Assembly (NCBI GenBank): GCA_934148985.1
Contig: CAKPDO010000024.1
Coordinates: forward strand, 1 to 22,454
DNA: 22,454 nucleotides
Reading direction: 5' to 3'
Source of the DNA: an uncultured Clostridia bacterium
GTDB lineage: Bacteria > Bacillota > Clostridia > TANB77 > CAG-508
Below, one piece after another: positions 16,043 to 22,454 of the stretch. The notes below the pieces were generated by a model, which had not been told where the DNA came from, searched no databases, and worked only from the letters and a program-made list of their open reading frames with translations. Position numbers and translations under genes: made by a program. Numbering within the stretch: position 1 is the stretch's first letter; every line of letters begins with the position of its first letter.

Positions 16043-16084
16043 TTTTATCAGCTCCTATAATTAATATATTCTTTTTTTATATTA

Positions 16085-16112
16085 ATTATACACCTTGTTC
16101 ACATTTTTGCAA
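16085..16112 (-). promoter_or_regulatory. Promoter of the 14744-16042 ATPase operon
   Basis: Minus strand: TTGCAA (16107-16112), 16-bp spacer, consensus TATAAT (16085-16090), about 43 bases before the start codon. One copy of the phased repeat lies on the -35 and spacer. Confidence 0.7.
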
Positions 16113-16173
16113 GCTTTTTTAATTATTTTATCACATTTTTGCGATGTTTTTTTGTGAATTTATCACATTTTTG
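16099..16173. repeat. Three iteron-like direct repeats TCACATTTTTG at exact 32-bp spacing
   Basis: Identical 11-mers begin at 16099, 16131 and 16163; the first two share one more base (C). The 32-bp period is close to three helical turns, so the sites face the same side of the DNA. The third copy is also half of a dyad, TGTGA-n5-TCACA (16153-16167). The first overlaps the ATPase promoter. This suggests cooperative binding of a regulator; the protein is unknown. Confidence 0.6.
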
Positions 16174-16175
16174 TT

Positions 16176-16305
16176 TTATTCATCACAACTGTAAAAAGCG
16201 CCATTCTCAATATTCAATATTTCATCTCTAATTTTAGGAATAATATTTTCAGGCAAATTTTCAAATTCGAGCCATTTCAATTCTTTGCATTATATCTTCT
16301 ATCAT
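16176..16305 (-). pseudogene. Small gene of about 43 codons, apparently frameshifted
   Basis: Seen: behind a strong promoter and an AAGGAAAGG ribosome binding site, an ATG at 16305 opens MIEDIMQRIE and then stops early. The neighbouring frame is open from about 16290 and reads KELKWLEFENLPENII, then PKIRDEILNIENGAFYSCDE to a TAA at 16176-16178. Joining them needs loss of one base at about 16277-16290 and gives a protein of about 42 aa. I do not recognise the family. It is too short for the usual ORF cutoffs. Its stop codon lies just before the phased repeats, and it sits upstream of the ATPase operon on the same strand, so it may be a small partner or regulator of that operon, a decayed gene, or a gene carrying a sequence error. 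A 14-residue leader peptide in the first frame is an alternative. Confidence 0.45.
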
Positions 16306-16323
16306 ATTCGCCTTTCCTTAGTT

Positions 16324-16352
16324 ATTATATCATATTTTGTATTTTATGCCAA
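16324..16352 (-). promoter_or_regulatory. Strong extended -10 promoter for the small gene
   Basis: Minus strand: TTGGCA (16347-16352), 17-bp spacer ending TGA, consensus TATAAT (16324-16329). TGn before the -10 makes an extended element. The ribosome binding site follows within about 10 bases. In 16353-16482 I see no gene; it should hold the promoter of the plus-strand gene at 16483, but no convincing -35/-10 pair was found. Confidence 0.75.
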
Positions 16353-16482
16353 TTATTTTTACCGCTTATATCACAAAACAAATGTTTTTATTTGTCAACA
16401 GATTTCCACAAAATCACATCTTTTCCCATTCTCTCATAAAATATCATAATACTAAAAAATATTTTGAAAGGATTTAAACAAA

Positions 16483-17859
16483 ATGAAAAAATTAATAATA
16501 TTATTTTTACTAATATTTACTTTTGGACTTATAAATATTTCACCAACCCATGCATCTTCACTTCCAATATACGACGAAACCTACAACAACAATCAAGGTG
16601 CAATTTATGCAAATGGAATACCAATTATAGTATCCGAAGAAGATGGAAAGACCTTAGTATCATGGGATGGAGGAAGCCTAACTGTGCCAATTAGTGTAAC
16701 AATTTTTGGTGGAGGAAATGGAGGTAATTTTGCTTCATCAAATATTATAATGAATGGTGGAACAGTTCAAAATCTCGTAGGTGGAGGAATTGGTTTTACA
16801 GAAGAAAATTCATCTTATGTTTCTAATTCAAAAATAACTATAAATAGTGGCATTGTAACAAATGCTATTATAGGAGGAGGATATTTTTACTCAACTGTTG
16901 ATACTTCTAATATAGAGGTAAATGGAGGCAACATTTTTTCTATGCAAGGCGGAGGTATTGCAACTGGTAAAATTAGTGGAAAAAATTATTCTGTTGGAAC
17001 TAAAGATGATACCATCAATTCTAAATGCCGTGTAAATACTGCAAATACCATTGTAAATGATGGTACTATAAAATCTCTCCTTTATGGTGGAGGTCAAGGT
17101 TACTCTTATACTGGAACTGTAAATTTAACTATTAATGGCGGAGATATGAAAAACTGCTATGTTACAGCTGGAGGTTCAAATGGATATACTGGTAATTGTA
17201 ATGTAAAAATTAATGGCGGCTCAATTTACTTGTATCAATCTGTAAATAGGGGTTCTGTTGAAAATGTTAATGTGAAATTTAACTCTGGCTCTATTGATAA
17301 ATTTTATATTGGAGGAGAAACTGAAGATTCAACTGTTACAGGAACAATAAATGCTGTTACTACAAATTTAGTTAGAGGAAATATCGGTACTTTAAATGCT
17401 GGAACTAGTAATGGTTCTGTGATTTCAATTGATAATAATTATTATACTGTTACTTCAACTGATGATGTTAAAATTGTTAATGATACTATTGATAATTCTA
17501 AAATTAAAATTGATTATGATTTTGAAATTTTGGATAATAATTTGAAGTTATTTACAAATAAAAGTAAAAAATTAGATTTAATAGTTAAAACTGTTCCTGA
17601 AAATTATGAAAATATTTTTTATGATACTATTAGTTATAGCTCTCAAAACACTGATGTTGCATCTGTAAGCAATGATGGAGTTATAACTGGTATGTCTAAA
17701 GGAAATACTGTTATAGAAGTTAAAGTTGGTAACAAAATAAAGACTATAAATGTTGAAATAAAAGATTCTAAATTAGTTACTATGGCTGGAATTGCTATGT
17801 TTATTGTATTTATTGCTATTCTTTTTCTTGTGTTTGGTGTTTATGTACCAATTTGGTAA
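16483..17859 (+). CDS. Secreted beta-helix surface protein with Big_2 domain and C-terminal membrane anchor
   Basis: Seen, 458 aa. Residues 1-24 form a Sec signal peptide (KK, hydrophobic core, likely cleavage after PTHA). About 85-280 holds at least seven degenerate repeats of the pattern hydrophobic-x-hydrophobic-N-x-G ... GGG (for example IIMNGGTVQNLVGGG, IEVNGGNIFSMQGGG, LTINGGDMKNCY), consistent with a right-handed parallel beta-helix. About 345-427 resembles a bacterial Ig-like group 2 (Big_2) domain, with TDVASVSNDGVITGMSKGNTVIEV as its core. Residues 431-453 are a strong transmembrane helix near the C-terminus; there is no LPXTG sorting signal. A GAAAGG ribosome binding site lies 11 bases before the ATG. 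It is the only plus-strand gene, unlinked to its neighbours. Adhesin or surface-layer-like role is inferred from architecture; no enzyme motif was seen. Confidence 0.82.
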   Translation: MKKLIILFLLIFTFGLINISPTHASSLPIYDETYNNNQGAIYANGIPIIVSEEDGKTLVSWDGGSLTVPISVTIFGGGNGGNFASSNIIMNGGTVQNLVGGGIGFTEENSSYVSNSKITINSGIVTNAIIGGGYFYSTVDTSNIEVNGGNIFSMQGGGIATGKISGKNYSVGTKDDTINSKCRVNTANTIVNDGTIKSLLYGGGQGYSYTGTVNLTINGGDMKNCYVTAGGSNGYTGNCNVKINGGSIYLYQSVNRGSVENVNVKFNSGSIDKFYIGGETEDSTVTGTINAVTTNLVRGNIGTLNAGTSNGSVISIDNNYYTVTSTDDVKIVNDTIDNSKIKIDYDFEILDNNLKLFTNKSKKLDLIVKTVPENYENIFYDTISYSSQNTDVASVSNDGVITGMSKGNTVIEVKVGNKIKTINVEIKDSKLVTMAGIAMFIVFIAILFLVFGVYVPIW

Positions 17860-17896
17860 TAAATATTTTTATTTACGGAAAGTTATTTTGCATTTA

Positions 17897-17962
17897 ATGC
17901 CCAAAAAGAACCGGTCCCAATGGGGAAAAATGCCCAAAAAGAACCGGTCCCAATGGGGCAAA
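17897..17962. repeat. Two tandem 33-bp GC-rich repeats between convergent genes
   Basis: The unit starting ATGCCCAAAAAGAACCGG and continuing TCCCAATGGGG occurs at 17897 and again at 17930, nearly identical. It contains the palindromes ACCGGT and CCCAATGGG. On the minus strand TGCCC and GGGCA flank a loop and are followed by TTTTT, so the units may work as terminators for the glucan synthase gene ending at 17970. It stands out from its AT-rich surroundings. No terminator for the plus-strand gene is convincing in 17860-17896. Confidence 0.7.
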
Positions 17963-17969
17963 AAAGCAA

Positions 17970-20900
17970 TTACATCTCCACAACCACCTCATTTACTCTG
18001 CCATCATCCACGAGTAAAATAGCTTTATTTTGTACTTCTTCTCCGTTTAATAAAATCCTATTAGTTCCAAAGCACTTACCATTTAAATTCTTCACCTTAA
18101 TATTATAAATGCTTCTACCATACTTATACCTCATGCTAAACTCTTTCCAATCCTTAGAAATGCAAGGATTAATCTTAAGCACATTATTTTCAATTTTAAA
18201 GCCTAAAATATACTCAATTCCAGCCTTGTAAAACCAACTAGAAGACCCAGTATACCAAGTCCAGCCTCCACGTCCGGCAAGGTTCGAAGAACCATAGACA
18301 TCAGCGGCAATAACATAAGGTTCAACTTTATATTTATTGGCTGCCTCCTTGGTTTTAGAATGTTCAATAGGATTTATCATATTGTAAAATTCCACTGCTT
18401 TGTCGCCAAATTTTAGCATAGCTTCTGCAATAATTACCCATGTGCTTGCATGAGTATATTGTCCTCCATTTTCACGAACTCCAGGTAAATAAGATTTTAT
18501 ATAACCTGGATTTAGTTTTCCATCTACAAATGGAGGGTCTAAAAGTTTTATAATTCCATGTTCCTTATCTACCAAGTGATTTTCTAGGCTTTCTAGTGAC
18601 ACAAGTTGTTTTGCCATATCTCCAGCTCCTGAAATTACAGACCAACTTTGTGCAATGCTGTCTATTCTACATTCTTCATTTTCTATGCTGCCTAAAATTT
18701 GTCCATCATCCATATATGCACGTCTAAACCATCTACCATCCCAGCACTTGATATTTAGTGACATTTTTAAGTCTTCAAGAATTTTTTTATATCTTTCTTC
18801 TCTTTCTACATCTCCTCTTTGCCTTATAAATGGTAAAAATCTATTAATTACTAAATACAAGAAAAATCCAAGCCAGACACTTTCTCCTTTTCCTTTATTT
18901 CCAACAGTGCTAAATCCGTCATTCCAATCTCCTGTTCCGATTTTGGGTATTCCATGTTCTCCAAAATTCAAAGATTTTTCTATTGCTCTTATAGAGTGTT
19001 CATATATCGTTTCTTGGAACTCAGAATTTCTATATAAATCATATCTTTCTTCCTCATTTTCTCTCAATATTTCTCCTTGTAAATATGGCGCCTTTATTTC
19101 TAAAATTTCCATATCTCCTGTTGCCTCTATATACTCCTCTATCATAAATGGAAGCCACAGCAAATCATCAGAAAACCTTGTCCTTATTCCTCTTGAGGTT
19201 TCATCATGCCACCAATGTTCTACATCTCCTTCTATAAATTGATGTGAAGAATGTTTTATTATTTGTTTTCTTACCATATCAGGATTAGTATATTTTAGGC
19301 ATAAAGTATCTTGTAATTGATCTCTAAATCCATATGCTCCACCTGATTGGTAAAATCCTGTTCTTCCATACAATCTACTTGATATAGTTTGATATAGTGA
19401 CCATCCATTAAGCATTATATTCATAGACTCTATTGGAGTATAAACTTGTAATCTTTCCAAAATGTCTTTCCATTTTCGCCTTACAGCATCTAATTCTTGC
19501 CTACAATTTTGAATTTTGTTATATTTATATGCCATGTTTTTTCCGTCAATAATATTTTCACATACGCCCAAATTTAGAGCAATTTCTTTTGTAGACATAC
19601 TATCTAATTCGATATCAATTTGAATTGCAATACAATTTGTAGTTCCAAATCCTGATGAATTATTTAACCTAACTTTTTTCAAACCATCTGGATTTGCAAT
19701 TCCTCCATTACCTAAAAATAGCTTTTTATCACCTGTAAAACTTTTTATTTTTTCGCTACTAGTTAAAAATACTTTATTTTTAAATGTAGATTCATATAAA
19801 TTTTCACCTATAACCATATTTGAACTATCATCATAATTTATTTTTATGCATCCATTTGACTTTATTTCATCTTCACCCAAAACTGGCTTTATATAATATA
19901 CAAGTTTAATTTTTCTTCTTTCTGGATTATTGTTTGTAAGTCTTAGTATGCTAAGCTTTGCCGTATCTTGTACTGGAACAAATACTTCTAATTCTTGATT
20001 TATTCCCAAACTATTATGAATAAATTTACAATATCCAAATCCATAAATTACATTATAATCATTTTCATCTGGCATAGGATTTAATCCCAAAGACCACTTT
20101 TTCCCAGTTTTATAATCTTCTAGATATATGATTTCTGATGGGTCATCTAAAAAGGCTCTATTTGACCAGTTTGAAATTCTATTCAACCTACTATTTTTAT
20201 ACCAGGTATATCCTCCCATATTTTCAGTAATTAATGTTCCAAAATTCTCATTTGCAAGAATGTGGCTCCATACTGTTGGAAGTCTATTTTGTTTATTCAC
20301 CTTTATTAAATATTCTTTTCCATCTGGTGAAAACGCTCCATATCCATTGTAATATTTGTTTTCTTCACTCTTTAAAATGTCATTTTTTGGGCTCAAGCTT
20401 ATAATTTCTTCTTGGCTTTCTTCAATATATTCTTCAGGTATATTTTGAACACTTGACAAATATTCTTCTTCTATATCTTGTGTTAAGTGCATCAAATCAC
20501 CTAAATGTGCATCAATTGTAAAACTTGATAAAAAGTTTATTAGCTCTAAATCCTTTTTAGGTAATTCACTTTTTTGTAATACAAAAATTCCACCTTTTAT
20601 ATTTTTTAAGAAAAACAAATGTCTATCTAAAATACCAGAGTCAATTTCCTCTCTTACATAATTTTCATAACTATGATTTTCTTCATCTAAAAATACCAAA
20701 TCTATTTTAATATTTTTGCTTCTAAAAAATTCATACATTTTTAGAACCTGTTTTATTACATAAATATCATTACTATCTCGTATTTTTACTAAAATAATTA
20801 CCAAATCCCCTGATATTCCATATTTCCATAAATCACTTTGACTAAACCTTGTAACATTCAATTTTCGTATTTGCCTTGTTCTTACAGGATTATCGAAAAT

Positions 20901-22454
20901 TATATATCCTAAAACTTTTTGATATACCTCCATCTCCTTTGCTTTAACATCTAGATATCTACTTTCAGCCTCTGCTTTTGCTCTTGATATTTCAAATGCT
21001 TTCTTTATATTTTCTAAATTCTTATATTTTTCCAAATTTTTAATAGCATTTTCTCTTGTCTTATCAACTGAAATAATTAGGCTCACCATTCTTTTTTGTC
21101 CGCCACTAAGTTTTATCGTTTTTCTTAATGCAACCATTGGTTCTGTAACAAGTCCTAATTTTTTAGAAAAAGGAAGTGATTTTTCTATTGCAATTGGAAT
21201 TCTTAAATTTCCCCTTTCATTTAGCCTTTCTTTATCTATTTCAAATTCATTATCCACAATTGCGTCACAATCTGTTAAAAGTGCTGTTTCTAGATATATT
21301 TCTTCCTCATCTTTATTTCTTTTTTTACGTTTTACCTCTAAAATGTTATTTTTATTGTCATAATCATACATTAAAAATAAATTATTAAATGCTGGATGAG
21401 CATAATCTTGTTCTCTTTTTGAAAGTATTGGCTCAAAAACTCCAGTTATTTCTAGAGTTTCCTCTCGTCCACCCATATTTTCTAGTTCTAAACATCTTAT
21501 TTCAACAGCTTCTTCTGTGTCTAAAGTAATTTTTAAATTTGTCTTTATATAACCAAAGTCTTTTTCATAAGAAATCTGGTCAGGCATAAAACTAACAGTT
21601 GTGCCGTCCTCTCCAGTTACCAAAATATTTTGATTTTCTATATTTTTTACATACATAAAAATTCCTTGATTATAATCTGCCGTCTTTTTAAATCTATTTA
21701 CATATATATCTCCAAATTTACTAAATCCTTGAAGTCTTTGATTGCAACCAACTGTATAAATCCCATTTGATATTACATTTGACCTCATTAATCTTTCATC
21801 AATCTTTTTGTAAACTTGAACAGAATAGTTTTCATAATCTTGATATTTTTGTTTCTCAGGTTTTTCTTTTTCTTCTTTTGTCACAATAAATGTTTCAGGC
21901 ATTTTCTCCTGTAGCAAAATTGAAGCTGCCTCTACTTCTGGATTTTTCATAAATCTTTCTTGAAAAATATTGTTATTTATTAAATTATTTATTGATAGCA
22001 ATATCAATGCTTGATGGTGTGCCATGTAAGTTTTTACAACATTTGCATCTTCATTTGCCTTAAGCCTTTGTGGTGAAAAATCCAAACTTTCATAAAAGCC
22101 ATATTTATTATACATTCCATACTTTTCTAGTAATTTTAAATTTTGTACTACTTCTTTTGGTTTATCCACAATTGCCAAAACACTTGCATAGCTTGCAATT
22201 ACAATTTCGTCTGCTAGACCTCTTTTAAGTCCTAGCCATGGAATTCCAAAAGCTTTATATTGATAATTTGAGTGTAAATCTTTTACATTAAAAGCTGATT
22301 CCGAAATTCCCCAAGGTGTACCTAATGCCTCCGCATATTTTATTTGGCACATTTCGGCAAATTTAATAGATTCATCAATTAAACTTCCTTTATATCTTGG
22401 TATATTTATATTTGGCATTAAATATTCAAAAGCCGTTCCAGACCAAGAAACTAG
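17970..22454 (-). CDS. Cyclic beta-1,2-glucan synthase-type protein (C-terminal part, 5' end beyond window)
   Basis: Seen: 1494 residues open to the right edge. The reading frame continues past the first internal ATG (22418) as SWSGTAFEYL, so the start is outside. Domains in order, numbered from that ATG: a glycoamylase-like region (about 1-150; ESAFNVKD, YKAFGIPWLGLKRGL, VKTYMAHHQALI), equivalent to the cyclising domain of characterised enzymes; beta-rich and linker regions; a GH94-type beta-sandwich from about 690 (YYNGYGAFSPDGKEYLI); then the (alpha/alpha)6 barrel from about 990. The barrel has SSHQFIEGDVEHWWHDE, SDDLLWLP and GTGDWNDG near 1165, whose Asp is the expected general acid of GH94 phosphorylases, followed by GKGESVWLGFFL. 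Full-length family members run to about 2800 aa with an N-terminal GT84 glycosyltransferase domain, presumably beyond the edge. Role: beta-1,2-glucan synthesis and chain trimming at the membrane. A stand-alone beta-1,2-oligoglucan phosphorylase is less likely because of the extra N-terminal domain. Confidence 0.88.
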   Translation of the reverse strand, partial: LVSWSGTAFEYLMPNINIPRYKGSLIDESIKFAEMCQIKYAEALGTPWGISESAFNVKDLHSNYQYKAFGIPWLGLKRGLADEIVIASYASVLAIVDKPKEVVQNLKLLEKYGMYNKYGFYESLDFSPQRLKANEDANVVKTYMAHHQALILLSINNLINNNIFQERFMKNPEVEAASILLQEKMPETFIVTKEEKEKPEKQKYQDYENYSVQVYKKIDERLMRSNVISNGIYTVGCNQRLQGFSKFGDIYVNRFKKTADYNQGIFMYVKNIENQNILVTGEDGTTVSFMPDQISYEKDFGYIKTNLKITLDTEEAVEIRCLELENMGGREETLEITGVFEPILSKREQDYAHPAFNNLFLMYDYDNKNNILEVKRKKRNKDEEEIYLETALLTDCDAIVDNEFEIDKERLNERGNLRIPIAIEKSLPFSKKLGLVTEPMVALRKTIKLSGGQKRMVSLIISVDKTRENAIKNLEKYKNLENIKKAFEISRAKAEAESRYLDVKAKEMEVYQKVLGYIIFDNPVRTRQIRKLNVTRFSQSDLWKYGISGDLVIILVKIRDSNDIYVIKQVLKMYEFFRSKNIKIDLVFLDEENHSYENYVREEIDSGILDRHLFFLKNIKGGIFVLQKSELPKKDLELINFLSSFTIDAHLGDLMHLTQDIEEEYLSSVQNIPEEYIEESQEEIISLSPKNDILKSEENKYYNGYGAFSPDGKEYLIKVNKQNRLPTVWSHILANENFGTLITENMGGYTWYKNSRLNRISNWSNRAFLDDPSEIIYLEDYKTGKKWSLGLNPMPDENDYNVIYGFGYCKFIHNSLGINQELEVFVPVQDTAKLSILRLTNNNPERRKIKLVYYIKPVLGEDEIKSNGCIKINYDDSSNMVIGENLYESTFKNKVFLTSSEKIKSFTGDKKLFLGNGGIANPDGLKKVRLNNSSGFGTTNCIAIQIDIELDSMSTKEIALNLGVCENIIDGKNMAYKYNKIQNCRQELDAVRRKWKDILERLQVYTPIESMNIMLNGWSLYQTISSRLYGRTGFYQSGGAYGFRDQLQDTLCLKYTNPDMVRKQIIKHSSHQFIEGDVEHWWHDETSRGIRTRFSDDLLWLPFMIEEYIEATGDMEILEIKAPYLQGEILRENEEERYDLYRNSEFQETIYEHSIRAIEKSLNFGEHGIPKIGTGDWNDGFSTVGNKGKGESVWLGFFLYLVINRFLPFIRQRGDVEREERYKKILEDLKMSLNIKCWDGRWFRRAYMDDGQILGSIENEECRIDSIAQSWSVISGAGDMAKQLVSLESLENHLVDKEHGIIKLLDPPFVDGKLNPGYIKSYLPGVRENGGQYTHASTWVIIAEAMLKFGDKAVEFYNMINPIEHSKTKEAANKYKVEPYVIAADVYGSSNLAGRGGWTWYTGSSSWFYKAGIEYILGFKIENNVLKINPCISKDWKEFSMRYKYGRSIYNIKVKNLNGKCFGTNRILLNGEEVQNKAILLVDDGRVNEVVVEM

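Noticed and set aside
16099..16173. CRISPR array
   Set aside because: Repeats are only 11 bases, there are only three, the intervening 21 bases are AT-rich regulatory DNA, and no cas genes are present.
16379..16412. DnaA-box-like TTTCCACA and short repeats upstream of the plus-strand gene, as a replication origin
   Set aside because: Single imperfect box, no cluster, no dnaA/dnaN nearby; the phased repeats next door do not match DnaA boxes.
17897..17962. A real protein encoded by the 11-residue repeat frame
   Set aside because: No ribosome binding site, and the plus-strand frame runs out of the preceding gene's end in another register.

Overview
The window is AT-rich (roughly 30% GC by eye) DNA from a low-GC Gram-positive bacterium, most likely an uncultured gut-type member of the Clostridia. 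The evidence is the Firmicutes-type replicative polymerase PolC, an rpsF-ssb-rpsR operon, strong AGGAGG-type ribosome binding sites, and sigma-A-like promoters, several of which share a TTGCAA -35 box. Nearly every gene lies on the minus strand. The exception is one surface protein at 16483-17859.

Layout. (1) 45-1502: a secreted pilin-like protein whose C-terminus is a formylglycine-generating-enzyme-like (C-type-lectin fold) domain. Its last ~50 codons form an abrupt GC-rich island rich in AGC/AGT/GGC/TAC/AAC codons and ending in a perfect 16-bp palindrome. This looks like the variable region of a diversity-generating retroelement (DGR) target. No reverse transcriptase or template repeat is in the window. 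(2) 1774-4838: two single-gene units for AAA-type ATPases fused to PD-(D/E)XK-like domains, each followed by an almost identical terminator hairpin. (3) 4934-6865: DNA topoisomerase III with its own promoter. (4) 7015-8117: the rpsF-ssb-rpsR operon, with a clear promoter, a structured leader and a strong terminator. (5) 8228-16042: a tightly packed block of AAA/DUF4143 ATPase, an unrecognised gene with an HExxH motif split over two frames, and polC, also split over two frames by what looks like one extra base at 9899. Upstream lie three 32-bp-spaced iteron-like repeats and a small, apparently frameshifted gene with an excellent promoter. (6) 16483-17859 (+): a signal-peptide, beta-helix, Ig-like (Big_2), membrane-anchored surface protein. 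(7) 17897-17962: two tandem 33-bp GC-rich repeats between convergent genes. (8) 17970 to the right edge: the C-terminal ~1494 residues of a very large cyclic beta-1,2-glucan synthase-type protein, whose 5' end is outside the window.

Functionally, the middle (4934-12692) is core replication and translation: TopB, S18, SSB, S6 and PolC. It is flanked by accessory ATPase/nuclease-fold genes and by cell-surface functions: the diversifiable pilin-like lectin, the beta-helix protein and glucan synthesis. The most interesting signal is the candidate DGR target at the left edge. Next come the phased repeat array upstream of the ATPase / HExxH-protein / polC block, and the three reading-frame breaks clustered in that same stretch.
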